Source of the DNA: Porpolomopsis calyptriformis
Taxonomy: Eukaryota; Basidiomycota; Agaricomycetes; Agaricales; Hygrophoraceae
DNA: 64,000 bases
Reading direction: 5' to 3'
Assembly: GCA_951640195.1 (NCBI GenBank)
Contig: OX621163.1
Span: forward strand, 1,550,001-1,614,000
In this document: piece after piece, positions 48,463-60,511 of the stretch
Layout: each line of letters begins with the position of its first letter
Numbering within the stretch: position 1 is the first letter of the stretch
Notes under the pieces: generated by a model
The model's database searches: none
Seen by the model: the letters and a program-made list of their open reading frames with translations, nothing else
What the model was told of the DNA's origin: nothing
Translations under genes and position numbers: made by a program

Positions 48463-51400
48463 TCAAAAATCACCAGCGTCGTCTAGATCAGGTAGGCGCT
48501 TGGGGGTATCCAGAGTGAGATCACCCTCTGACGAGCTCTCACTACTCCATGCTTGATCAGCAGCAATATCAACATTTCCTGCCTTGGGTTTAGGCAGCGA
48601 AGAAACAGAGCTCTTGGTCGAGGGAAAAGCTCGAACAAAAAATCCGCTCGATGCTGAAGTCGGTTTAGAAATTTCAAGAGTAGGCGAGGCTGAAGGTGGT
48701 CCTGAAGTAGCTGGAAGCAGTGGATCACCATTAAATGCGGCCCATTTTCGCCGCGCTAGATTCGTGCGAATGCGGTTCGGCAGTGTATTAGCACCGCTTT
48801 CCTGGGGAGTTGAGACTCCAGACGTGCTTGAAGGTGTGACATGCCCCGGCTTGAACCAACGGGCACCATTTGTAAATGCAGTCTCGGCGTCTGTATCCAC
48901 CGATAAAGGTAATTCGGATCCCGGGGGCGCAGAAGTGCAAGAAGGAAGCGTGCTCGTACTGGGTTCGCGAGTTTGAGGGGTTGCTTGGGAGTCTAGTGAC
49001 GGTGAAACTGTCCGAGTCTTAGAATGCAGTGACTTCCGGACGGCCTGTCGGCCGAGCAGTATTTGCTTCTCTAAGCGTGCACGATTCTCGATCATGTGGA
49101 GCTGAAATGGCTGGTCCATTGAAATTCTTTAATTTCATCGCAGAGAACCGACCTTGGGCCATGTAACGATCTCACCCCCTCTGATCATCCTCTGAAGTTC
49201 CGGAGGGTCTGGGTCGCTCAATATATGTATCCAATCCTGTAGGCTCGTGAATCCTGATTATTCAACCCGACTGCAACAGAACAAACCAAAAATCGCGTTC
49301 TAGGCCAAATCCTGATCAAATCTTAGCGATAAATTCATAGGACCTTGCGGAAACTGTCTTACGTGACTGATCCGTCAAATCGTTGCAAAAACACGCTCGA
49401 CCAGTCGGTGCCTGTAAATTGCGGCGTTATAAGGAGAAATGATCTACGAAACTATACCAGTGTTCTACCTAAAATTTGAGGGAGAAGCTCAAGGTCACGA
49501 ATCACCTGGAATAAATTTTGTGAGAATGCAAACCAATGGCGAGAAATGTGACATGCTTTGAAGTTTTTAGTGAGTTCGTGTTTCAACCACTGCTCGGCAG
49601 CCGAAAGTAGAAAATTTCCTCTCCACCCTATCGAAGTATAACCACCTTAGGGATAGAATAGCAGAGAAATCCTAATGTGACCGACCTTTATTCTTTCTAT
49701 GAGCCACAGGTTTTCCGGCCGACCCTCGGGGAGCAAAAAAGAATAGATGGACATGAGGATTAACTTGTGAAACCACAGGGTGCGTGACTGAGGCAGGATT
49801 TTCAGCGCGATTGAAAATAAATGAAAACAAATGCTCTGACCGTTAAAGTAAAGATTCAGTGCTTGAATAGGGATATCGACCCTGCGGACATCATAAGAGT
49901 GGGATATTAAATAATATTTCTCATGCACACCGCAGCGAACCGTCCCTGAATCTACTTCCCCAGTTCCAAGGTAATACACGCCCATCCTTGAGCTTTTGCA
50001 TCAGTACAACAGGATTCAAAATGCCCGGAACAGCCGCTGAGGCAAGCAATGCAGTCCATATAATGGTATCGGGGGCGGTCAAGTGGTTCAGGAGCTTGGT
50101 AGGACTGAAAGACATTCAGTGTTTTTATGTAAAAATTGACGTAGAGCTCACGAGTGCCTATCGGCCGGAATGACAGAAATATTGAGGACACGGCCAGTTC
50201 TTATGTATGCTTCTTTAAATGTCATCGAACCGCGGGTGAAAAAAGTACACTGTGATCATGAATTGGGTAATCAACGAGCCATTCATGATCGTATAATGGC
50301 TTACTCACTTTTCTTGCCCATGCAAGGCTTCCAAGCATGTTAAGTCTAAGGTGGAACAGAAACTTCGAAAAATACTTGCCTATCAAACCTAGCCCCTGTC
50401 GTCCAAAAACGTTTGAACCATACTCGAAAAGGCTCTTCGCAAGCGGTTATTCTATTCGCAATCTCAGGGACAAGTAGGTATCGGAGTTCTTCATCTGTAC
50501 GTGTACAGACAAGCGCGGCTACGAGACCGCCTGCAGAGGTGCCGGTAATTACACGCGGAAGAAGACCCGCATCAAGAAAGGCCTTCACCACACCGAAATG
50601 GTCTAGCAGTGAAATAAGGCGACACAGTGTGGGACGCAGTTGTTACACTCACAATACCCAAACGATGCACCGCCAGAGAGGCACAATGCACTGACACCGA
50701 GATTAGTGTTGGCCGTCTTAAAAAATCGCTTCTTTTCGTCATTTGACAACTCAGTGGTTTCGCGGATGTACTCGAGGGCCTTTTCTTGTTCAGTGATGTA
50801 TGCTTTAGGCGCATCAATCAAATATGCCGAGACTCGTACTGTCAGTAACGCACATTCAATGAGATCCTTGGTGCCCAAAAAAGTCTTTTTAAGAAAATTA
50901 GATCAGTCGTCCACATTATTAACAAATGGGTGAAAATTTCCTACTTCGCTGTATAATCTTTGGAAGGGGTCGTAAATTGCATTGCATTGCGAAAAGAATC
51001 ACGTCTCACCTGGGTGACTCCACACCCGCAAAGTTTGTACGAATGCACGTTTCGAGCACCCCGAGAACGCCCCGAACATCATGGTTTTCCCGTAGGTTCT
51101 TCAGAGATCGCCTCACCTTGACAAATGTTGATGAACTAGGGATAATCGTCGCTTATGCTCTTACTTTTTTTACAAGCTTCCAGTCGTAAAACGGGTCTTC
51201 ATCCACCTTCTTCCACTCCTGGAAATGAAGATATTCGTCGAGGGTTTCAGCAGCCTCTTTCCATTCCTACAGGAACCAGATATGGTTTCGTAAAATGATG
51301 GTTCATAGATGAGCGTACTAAGTGGTGACTGTAAACACACCTCGTAGGTCCGTGCAGCACGAAGTCTCTTCCGAAGCTCGCCTTTTCTTCCGCGCCCTTT

Positions 51401-51998
51401 ACTGTTGTTTGGAAACATGTCCAAGCGGGTTGCAAAACGACCTGTACTCACAGGCTAACAGCCACTCCTTGGTGTTGACCATCTGCCGAATGAGAACATA
51501 AAAACCGAATTCTCCGGCGATGAATAAGAAGATAAAAAACTGGGAATAAACGTCCATCGGTTTCATTCGATTATTGATTTCTGGAATCATACCAGCAATG
51601 GCCAGCGGAGTAGGAGGAAGAGAAAATCCTGCTTTTTTCCAGCATGCTTCTCCCTCTTTGTTCGTCTATTCTGGAATTAAGCTGTTGGAGGGAAAGGTGT
51701 TTACAAAGCAAGCTCACCGCTTCACTTTCAGATTGACGGGTGCGAAATCAGACAAGGCTGACACTTTCCTGACGCGCATTCCTGGTGATAACGGCGAATT
51801 TGGTACCGCCGGAGAAGTTTCCGTGGAGTCGTGCCCTGTTAACTCGTCTGCTGCTAACGCCTCCCTGAAAGCCTGCACGTGTCTAAGAGTATTCAGGAAT
51901 TGACGGAGATCGGATGTGATTCTTGACACTCACGACTCGTCCACATAGTTAGCATGTAGTTCCTCGAACATACGTGCGTTTCTAGAATTGTTGGACAT
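48463..51998 (-). CDS. patatin-type triacylglycerol lipase (Tgl4/SDP1 class)
   Basis: Lipid-droplet lipase that frees fatty acids from stored triacylglycerol. The start MSNNSRNARMFEELHANYVD leads to a membrane segment (FFIFLFIAGEFGFYVLIRQM), WKEAAETLDEYLHFQEWKKV and the conserved block ECALLTVRVSAYLIDAPKAY. The patatin core has the oxyanion loop LCLSGGASFGY and the nucleophile elbow VITGTSAGGLVAALVC (GTSAG), with a downstream TALLASAAVPGILNPV and DGSLRVDIP supplying the catalytic Asp (DGS). Two introns around 49220-49370 rebuild GTDWSSVFLQRFDGSV, TIWPRTRFL and DWIHILSDPDPPELQRMIRG. The C-terminal ~200 residues are Ser/Thr-rich. Estimated 900-1,000 residues. Confidence 0.9.
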
Positions 51999-52105
51999 GG
52001 CATTGGCGCGGTATAAAGTTATTGGTTGCTCCTTGCTTACCTCATCCGGTTTCCCAAAGCCCCAAAGCCCGACGCACCTTCCAGGAAAGACCTCAAGGTA
52101 GATCC
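51999..52105. promoter_or_regulatory. divergent promoter between lipase and SPB4
   Basis: The 107-bp spacer contains GGTATAAAGTT with a TATAAA at 52012-52017. This is 89 bp before the SPB4 ATG and 14 bp before the lipase ATG on the other side, so it can only serve SPB4 in a conventional way. Confidence 0.4.
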
Positions 52106-54606
52106 ATGTCTACATCGACCGCCTTTGCTGGACCTTGGTCATCTCTTCCAACCCCCTTGACTCCTTGGATGTGCGTATTTCATGTGGTTCTCGCTCTTAG
52201 ACTTATCCGGAGTTTAGTCTTGATGTCATTCAGTCATTGGGACACAGTCAAATGACACCCGTCCAGGCTTCGACCATTCCGTTATTCATGAAGCATAAGG
52301 ATGTCGTTGTGGAAGCTGTCACAGGTTCCGGGAAAACTCTTGCCTTCGTTGTGCCTATACTTGAGCGACTCGCAAGGAGAGAAAGTAAGCTCAAAAAAAA
52401 TGAAATCGGCGCTTTGGTTATAAGTCCTACGAGGTATGGTTATGTCCCTGCCCCTTGGCATAAGCAAAAGTCTGAATCTACCAAAGGGAGTTGGCTGCCC
52501 AAACTCATTCCATCTTCTCTCTCTTTCTTTCCGCTCAGCCAACATTTCAGTCCGGCACTCCCCCCCGATCATCGGATACATCGACTCCGAACAAAGTTGA
52601 ACATCCACTACCACTTCTCCTGGTCGCATCTGCACAGTCTTCCCCAACTCAAGACGTTCAGCGATTTATTTCTACCGGTGCTGACATAATTATAGGGACG
52701 CCGGGCCGAGTGGAGGAGTTCCTGTTGGGTAAGGGAAGGCCTGATGTTACTGCCAAAGAGCTAGAGGTCTTGGTGCTGGACGAAGCCGATCGGTATGCTG
52801 CCTTCGCTCTACCAATCTCTCTCAATTCACACGGCCTCAGTTTACTTGACTTAGGCTTTCAATCAACTTTGACTCGCATTCTCAGCCATCTTCCAAAGCA
52901 GCGCCGCACTGGACTTTTCAGCGCTACAATGACCGATACTGATGCGTTGGCGGAGCTCATTCGCGTTGGCTTGCGAAATCCGGCGCGAATTGTTGTAAGG
53001 GTTCAGCGAAAGTTGGCAATCGGAAAGAATGGAACTGGAAATAAAAACAAGATTGGAGAAGCTATTGAAGAACGAAGAATACCGGCCAAGTAATTCGTAC
53101 TACTCACCTAAGCCGCGAACTCTCTGACATAATGTAGCCTTCAGAACTTATACCTAACTTGCCGTGCCAGCGAGAAATTGGTGCAACTGCTCACTATCAT
53201 TGCACACGAAATGGCCCAACATCAATCAGCACAATTCATTGTGTACTTCGCCACATGTGCTTGCGTTGATTATTTCTATAGGGTGTTTATATTCGATCTC
53301 ATGTTAGCATCATCGAAACTTATCATTATGAAATTCAGATTCTTCCCCGTCTCCTCCCATCGGCCAAGATGTATTCCCTTCATGGCCACATCCCGCCAGA
53401 TGCACGGACACGCGCTCTTGCCTCGTTCTCATCTTCATTGTCCACACCTGCGTCCCCTTCCGTTCTTCTCGCCACCGACGTTGTTGCACGCGGCCTTGAT
53501 CTTCCTCATGTCGATGTTGTTATTCAATTTGATCCACCCGCAGATCCCAGGGCTTTCTCACATCGTTGCGGCCGAACTGCAAGGGCAGGCAGAAGTGGCA
53601 GAGCTTGGGTATTGCTAGTTGGTCGAGAAGTAGAATTCGTTGGTGAGCTTTCCATACTATTTGTATGCATCAAACATTCTGAATTCCGCATGCATCGGTT
53701 TTGCCTGTGCGATTGACGTCTTGTTCATTGCACGCTCGTCATCAGATTTCATGGCTGTCAGGAAGATTCCTCTCAAAGAACACCCTCGTTTTGCAGGACA
53801 TCCCCATTCTCCTTCGGAATGCGATGAACCACAGCAAGAAGCTCCGGAAGTTACCTCTCTTCTTGATCGAATCCGCAAAATCGTTCTCGAGGATCGGGCA
53901 TTACATGATAAGGCAAGCGTAAAAAAAATTCCATCCATTATTCGTGGTTTGAGAATTCCTGCCTAGGCGACAAAAGCCTTTGTATCGTTCGTACGAGCTT
54001 ACTCCAAACATGAGGCATCATACATTTTTCGCGTCAAGGACCTTGACCTGATCGGCACCGCAAGATGTTTTGGGCTTCTTCGTCTGCCAAGGATGCCAGA
54101 ACTTCAGCACTCGAGTCGGAGCAGGTGGGAAGATGCCATTGTTGACGTATGGCTCTCGTTGCGATATTGCTCTCTAGTGAACTTGTCAAACACTCACCAA
54201 TTTTCTCTAGTGGGATTCCTACGTCTATCGAGATAAAGCTCAAGAGTCAAAGCGTCTTTTATCGAAAGCTTCAACTGCTACCGGCTCAGATAAAGCGCAA
54301 GAGAAGCGACAGGTAGACCCTTTCAAGAAAACAAAGTCCAGTTTGTCGTGGAGTCATCATCGCGAAAAGAAGGAAGAGAGGGAGAAAAGGAAGGAAAAGA
54401 AAGATAGGAAGAGAAATTGGTTGAAAATGCAACAAGATACCCAACCAGGTTTAGGGGGTGCAAGTAACCAAACCTCGAAGAGAGAAGGACCGGAGCACTC
54501 CGAAGGTGAGTGGGAGGAACTGGCGAGGGAGGAGAGACTGGCGAAAAAACTGCGGAAGGGAGACATCAGTCGAGAAATTTTTGATAAAGAATTTCTCTCT
54601 CTATGA
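52106..54606 (+). CDS. SPB4: ATP-dependent RNA helicase SPB4/DDX55
   Basis: DEAD-box helicase for late 60S pre-ribosome maturation in the nucleolus. Splicing after WI- gives [20 protein letters not shown], the Q motif; motif I AVTGSGKT; Ia SPTRELA (joined over an intron at 52434-52488); Ib TPGR; II DEADR with an intron right behind; III SAT in [55 protein letters not shown]. The DUF4217-type C-terminal block includes [20 protein letters not shown] and [20 protein letters not shown], diagnostic of SPB4. A lysine-rich coiled tail ends [13 protein letters not shown] at 54604-54606. Roughly 680 residues. Confidence 0.95.
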
Positions 54607-54715
54607 CATAAGTAGGTTCATATACTATGCCATCATCTGAAGTATCCATCGCATACCATACACCACGCGATCATACAATATCAAGTCGACAATATCTAAG
54701 AGTTTGTGGCAGAAA

Positions 54716-57700
54716 TCATTGCTGGGAGGAGTGCAGGAGAGGTCGCATCTGCGCAATGTTATCTATTAATGCATGGAAACACTTTCCAGAAGACTCACCA
54801 TCTCAACAAAGATCGGCAGTAATTTGGGCAAATGATGAAGTTCTGGGGGCTTTAGTACTTCTGGCAGCTTATTTTCTTTCCTGTTTCTGGGTGCTTCCAC
54901 ACAAGACATTGAAAAAGGTGAAATCGGGGGAGCAGACAACTGTGACGAGGGAGTAGGATATGGTACCTTGTTCGTCGTAGTGCGAGACGAGCCTTTGGGA
55001 AGTGGAGGAACAGTAGGAGCCTGAGTATCTTGATTATGTCGTGAAAGGTGCCGAAGCGAGGTAAAGGATCGGGACAGCTTGAGGGACAACGAACGTGAAC
55101 GAGTTGGTTGATTCACGGGTGGAGCACTGGTAGGTGGACTAGCAGGAGACTCAACCGAGTTTGCTAAAGGAAGGCATTCCACGCTAGATGGCCGAGGAGC
55201 GGATTGAGGCTCTATGGCACTCCCTCCACTGGTGTCACTGTCGTCAGAATCAGAATCATACTCGCTAGATGAGTCGCATTCGCTCTCATCCGACTCTTCG
55301 GCGGCAAGATCGATGGCGTCTCCTCGAACGAGTTCCCCGAAATCAATTTCTCCAACAACACCTTGAAGAAGGACTTGCGTCGCTTCGTCCTCCGCATTTG
55401 CATCGGTTTGGCCTTGTAGCCTCTGGAACCGACGCCGAATCCTTTCCTCGTAGGCGATTTTCAGCTTGTAATGGTACAACGCTACGGCGTCCACTTCTCG
55501 CAGGATGTCTATCCGTTCTTGTCCTGTGTGAGGGAGCAGACATTCCAAGCTGATGGGATCGCCGAGACCTTCACGGATGGTGGTCAAGAAACGTTCAATC
55601 CAACGCATCAGGCTGTCAAACAAGCCCTCGCCCTTGGAATGAACCCTGTGAACAAAGTTGTAAAACGATTGTTCGTGACGCTGTATCAGGTCGATAAATG
55701 TCTGCACAGTTCGATGGGGATCTTCTTGGGTAACTACTTATAGGTCAACGGTCAAGATTCACTGATAGAGCCCTCAAGACTCACGATCTTCAAGCCGATC
55801 AACAGTCTCGATAAGATCATTGATGAAGTTTTGAAGGTCACTCAAGGAATCCGCAATATTTGCGGCTTTGTAAACCTGAGCGAGAGGTGTGTAAAAGATG
55901 GTGATCATGTCTTTCAGAAGCTCTGCTGTGAAACCCTAAAAGATATATATGAAAACTTGCAATATCCGTTAAACAGCCAGTTGAACACACCTCGAAGATG
56001 AGAGCAATTAACTGCTCCCTGTCTCGGAGGCGGGAGTAGAATTGGGTCAGCACTTTAAAGTCTTCAAATAACCAAGCGTCTTCATCTTGAGGTCCATCGT
56101 CGTCATCCGAATCCGCCAATGTTTCACGATACTTGATGTACAGCGCGTGAGCTCGTTTTGCTCGAGCAATACGTTGCATCTGTGGACGGGACAGAACTGG
56201 CCGATCTCCCGATCGCATAATCATAACAAAAATGCTGACTTTCTCGGCCGCTGATTAGTAGGCCGTGCGGCAGAGTAAGATAAGCTAACCCAAATAGAAG
56301 ACAAACGCACCGGCATCCGCTTTGAGCATATCCTGGATTTCTCGGGGAGCATTAACGAATAATCGGATCTTCTCACACAAGACTGGGTCGTTGACTTTGT
56401 CCTTGACAGCATCGATGTCATCTTCCAAAACTTTGACTTCCTCGGTCAACGAGCTCGTAAACATTCTGAATATTGTGTTGGACAACGTCAACGAATTGCA
56501 AGTTGTGCCTACCGTTGAAGCAGGCTGCGGCCTCCGAAAGGCTGTGCAAGAAATAGATCGAGGACGCCTTATTCCTAGCCGTTAATCGTATTTTACAAAA
56601 GGGAAGAACACAACGGACTTCGAATCATCGCAATCGGGTTGCTGATTTTTAAGGCAGCTTTGAGCATAAAGTACGGCATCAGGCCGTGTATTCGCCTGAG
56701 GCTCGCGAATGCTTCAGGTGAATCATCGGCGGCAAGGAAGTGCTTGAAAACGGTGGCTGCCAAGCTAAAGTCAAGGAAAGAGATTTGTTACCCAGACACA
56801 ACAAAAACTCTAAACACAACTGACGAAATTCTGGCCCACTCCAGCACAGCTTGATAATTCGCAGGTAGATTTCGGACATCAGGTGTGGCCTTAACGATTG
56901 CGAATACTTGGGTCAAACCATCTGTGGGGAGTGGCGTGAAGAAAAGATGACGACAAGTCGTTGAAAAAGTACCTTTCCCCATAATATCTCCTTTGAAGCT
57001 TTTGACCGCCTTACGAAGTCCCTCGACACGGCTAGCGATTTCCTGGGTAAATCGTTTCCTGCCCTCTTCCCTCAATTGGTCCGCTTCTTCTCGTTTTTTG
57101 GCATCTTCCAGCTCTTCGGGAGTGAGAGCTATTGGTCCAGACATCAAAAACGACCGCAGGACAGGGGATGAGGCAAGAGTGGACGACGTCATAAAGGAAT
57201 TTAGGTATGCACGAAGAGTGAGACGATTCTTCTCCCGTATCAGTCTCGAGGGAGCAGAACCTGAAGGAGATGGTGATGTAGGGTCGGACATGTTAGTCTG
57301 CCGCGACATGGTTGCCGAGGGGGGACTCAGAGGAACGCTCGCGGCACGTCTGTCTTTGACAGGAGGCATACGCACAACTTCGTCAGGGTGAGCTTTTCGG
57401 AGCTAAAGTGAATAGACAATCTATGTGGGGCAAACGGGAGAAGGAAGTGAATACTTACTTCTTCCGAGAGAGTGCGAAAATCGCCATATCTTCGTGACAC
57501 GAAAACGTCGGGATAGTTGGAACGTCGAGTTCGAATGATGAATTCCTGTTGGAAGTGTATCACAGATTGGACTGGACACATACATGCGTTCAAAGTGCAA
57601 ACCTCGTGGACTCTACTACGCATCCTTCCTTTATTCGTCACTGTCCTGACGCCAACGATATTGACTTCAAAGATATCCTTGGCTTTTGCCTGTCTGGCTT

Positions 57701-58280
57701 GCCTTTTCTTGGCAATCTGTTCCAGGCGATCAAGATCGCTTGATGAGAGCCTGACAATTTCTTCCAGTTCGACCAGCTTTGTTGCTGAACCAAGGAAGAG
57801 GGATATGTTCCTCTCGAATCTACCTACCATCTTGAATCGCGGATCCTTCTCCGACCCGTCCTCGCTATCGTCCACTGTGAGGACAGAGAGATTGCGAGAG
57901 AGAGCAGAGGCCAAGAAAGGTTGCAGCTTATCTGAATAAAAGTCTTTGGGTGCAGCGGCCATGAAGGGGAAGGTGAGGAAATATCGTTTGAATACGTAGC
58001 GTAAAAATGGCAAGTCCAGGGATGGGGCATCTTTGGGTGGAGGTGTGAATGGATGCCCCAGGTAAGACAAAGCTGACACGTCGTTGAGAGGGGTTGTGAT
58101 GGCATCCAACTCTCGGCTGAACTGGAGGCGAACGAGAGATTTTTTGAGATAATGGACGCGCAAAGGCGTGAGGACGCTGTCTGGGTGCTGGTGACTATCG
58201 TCTGCTAGCGACGAGGTATGAACATCAAGGGGGTCGCTCGGAACATCAAGCATGCCTGAGGAGGCGGTAGAGGACGACAT
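54716..58280 (-). CDS. PXB-PX domain protein (DUF3818; YPR097W-like)
   Basis: Phosphoinositide-binding membrane protein related to yeast YPR097W; role in lipid or sterol handling is inferred from that family. The N-terminal PX-associated domain has VHYLKKSLVRLQFSRELDAI and DLPFLRYVFKRYFLTFPFMA. The PX domain has EFIIRTRRSNYPDVFVSRRY with RRYGDFRTL, the phosphoinositide-contacting Arg-Arg-Tyr. A DUF3818 helical domain follows with DIDAVKDKVNDPVLCEKIRL, QRIARAKRAHALYIKYRETL and FIDLIQRHEQSFYNFVHRVH. After an acidic/Ser-rich linker and a Pro-rich part, the last intron (about 54750-54798) joins PIFVEM to MRPLLHSSQQ and the stop at 54716-54718. Around 1,020 residues. Confidence 0.88.
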
Positions 58281-58344
58281 GGGTGATCATTGGCAATCAA
58301 GCTCATTGCGCACGTCTGCGGCTCGCCATTTATGTATCAGTTCC

Positions 58345-58813
58345 TCAACCTGGCGTGTACACCCTTTCGCCTTTGTACGTCTTCCCATTATCATCCAATA
58401 GCCTCTTCAACTTAGTCGCAATCCCTCTCACCACATCGCGGGCCTCTTCAAGCCCTCTCCATGATCCCGCAACCGTCCAGCATTCCGAGCACGCCTTCGA
58501 AGCTTGGTTCACCGTATCGAACTCAAGCTCGCCTACGCTATGGAGAACAACGACCACATCCACAAGACGGTTAAACCCGACAGTCCACGTAGTCATACCC
58601 CGCTCTGGGTTCATGCTCGTGTCCGTCAATAGGTACGAGGATGACAGGCCAATGTAGTGACGAAGGACGTGTTGGTCAACGGACTTGGATTCGCGGGTCG
58701 TTCTTGCAAGCGCGTTGGCTACGACCGTCCCAAAGTCTGTTACCAGGTTGTGCCCCAGCTACGACGAGGATTTAAACTAATCCGTAGCTCTTCGTGTGCT
58801 TACTTACGTCCAT
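58345..58813 (-). CDS. small protein of unknown function with a two-codon first exon
   Basis: I do not recognise the family. Exon 1 is just ATG GAC (58808-58813), joined across the intron 58759-58807 (donor GTAAGT, acceptor CGTAG) to LGHNLVTDFGTVVANALART. The single second exon has HVLRHYIGLSSSYLLTDTSM, TTWTVGFNRLVDVVVVLHSV and ends KTYKGERVYTPG. About 138 residues with no signal peptide. If the first exon is wrong, the first ATG in the second exon is far inside the protein, so the split start is favoured. It starts 144 bp from the divergent CCDC47-like gene. Confidence 0.6.
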
Positions 58814-58957
58814 ATTAAATCGACTGCATGTCGGCGCAATAAATGATAGAATACGAATGAATGCCATCTGGCTTACCAGGTATGTAGCAGCGAAAGAATT
58901 CACGAATCACGAGAGGATCGAGAAGCTTGCTTGCTTCGAGCCGCCACCACTGATCAG

Positions 58958-60511
58958 ATGGCCACAGCTTTCACCAAGTTCGTTCAGTCCATCACACCTG
59001 TTCCCTTCGTCAACAACGTTGAATACGACGGTAAAAACCCAAATTTGTGCTCGCAAGCGAACCCTAAAACTGAGCACGTTCCCTAGGCTTGGAGTACAAG
59101 TGGAGGGTTTTCGTATTCCGGCCAGCGTGTACGCCTCCAGTTTGATTCAAGTCTGTTCTCTCCTCCTGATGCACCTCTTCAAGTCTTGAAGCTCGCCCTT
59201 AAGAATGAGTTCTACCTGTTGCTGGCTATCTTGTTCTATATCGCATTCTTCTTCTATGGGAAATCTCGTAATTACAGCATAGTGAACCAGTGGTACGTCC
59301 GAGCCCATACACTTACCCTTCAATCGTCCGGTAATACGCAATCTAGGTTTGACGCTCACTTTCCAATTCTCGAGCGGCAATTCTCCAAGCCCACCAACGG
59401 CGGCCTCACCCAAGATGGAAACTCTGATTTTTTCAACTTTTCAACCGGCAGACGTGGCGTCGCGTCCCTTCACACTGTCTTCACACTCCGCCCTCGCCAC
59501 GATCTCTTCCAGTTGGCTATTCAAACATTTAAGACGTTCATCGACCTCCATTATCGGCCAATGGATGAGATCGAACTAGACTTCACTCTACCTCCCGGAC
59601 ACTCTCTGCCAGATTTTGTTTGGGCGATAGTTGCAAAAAATGAGCTTTTTTCTATTAAGCACAGTAGATGGGACCTTGTACGACCATCCACTTACCGGTT
59701 AACTTTGCTCGCTGATTTGAATTCACGTAGACCTTTACAAAGACCAGCGAACATTCCTTACTCCCAGTTTCTCTGTCTGTGATGTCGGGTAATTCTGTCT
59801 TCCTTTATTTCCCCCGCAAGATCCTCATGCCTGATCTAGAGTTCGCCGAGGTCACTGACAATCTTCTCAAGCCATTCGGGTCATTTTCATTGGCCAAAGT
59901 CTTTGAAGACCCTAAGATTCTTCCCTATTTCCGTTCTCTATCCGTCAGTTGTCCGTTTTCCAACCTAGTCAGTTCGTTCACATGATGAACAGGTCACAGA
60001 CCAACCAAGGGAACGTCCAACAAGCGGTCCACTAACCCCCACTGAGCGCGAAAAGCACGTCATCCTCTCTCTTACCCCTCCCTCATCGGACAATGCAGAT
60101 ATCACCATCCCTCTGGTCACTGCAGTCTTCACTTTCGTCGACTCACTATCCAGATGCAACCTTCGGCCCGAAACCAAGACCAAAATCAAGAAGATCAGAG
60201 AGGACCTCGACAAGGACCTCAAAGAGGATGTGGAGAAAGAGAAGAAAGAAAAGGTATATTGTCTCGACGGTGTTTGGCTTGCTTCGCTGACTAAGGTACC
60301 CAGGAATCGCAAGCTGCTGAGGACAAAATGTCCCTCAAGCGGAGGGCTGAGGAAGAAAGGATATCCAGGCTCAGCGCCGCCGAACAGAAAAAGGTTACTT
60401 CTCCCCATTGGTTACATTGTAACGGGAACCTGTCTGACAGTACTTCAGATCCTCGATAAAGAACGAAAGCGTTCTATCAAGAAAATGCAAGGCAAGGTGC
60501 ATCGAAAATGA
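58958..60511 (+). CDS. CCDC47/DUF1682-type ER membrane protein
   Basis: Homologue of PAT10-complex subunit CCDC47, which helps insert multipass proteins at the ER; role by family. The start MATAFTKFVQSITPVPFVNN is followed by a spliced LEYKWRVFVFRP-type segment and one membrane helix (LKNEFYLLLAILFYIAFFFY) then GKSRNYSIVNQW. The conserved cytosolic DUF1682 part includes DIELDF-like MDEIELDFTLPPGHSLPDFV and WAIVAKNELFSIKHSRWDLT (joined to FTKTSEHSLLP). The C-terminus is a Lys/Glu coiled coil (KIKKIREDLDKDLKEDVEKE) ending KKMQGKVHRK, as in CCDC47. About 420 residues. Confidence 0.87.
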
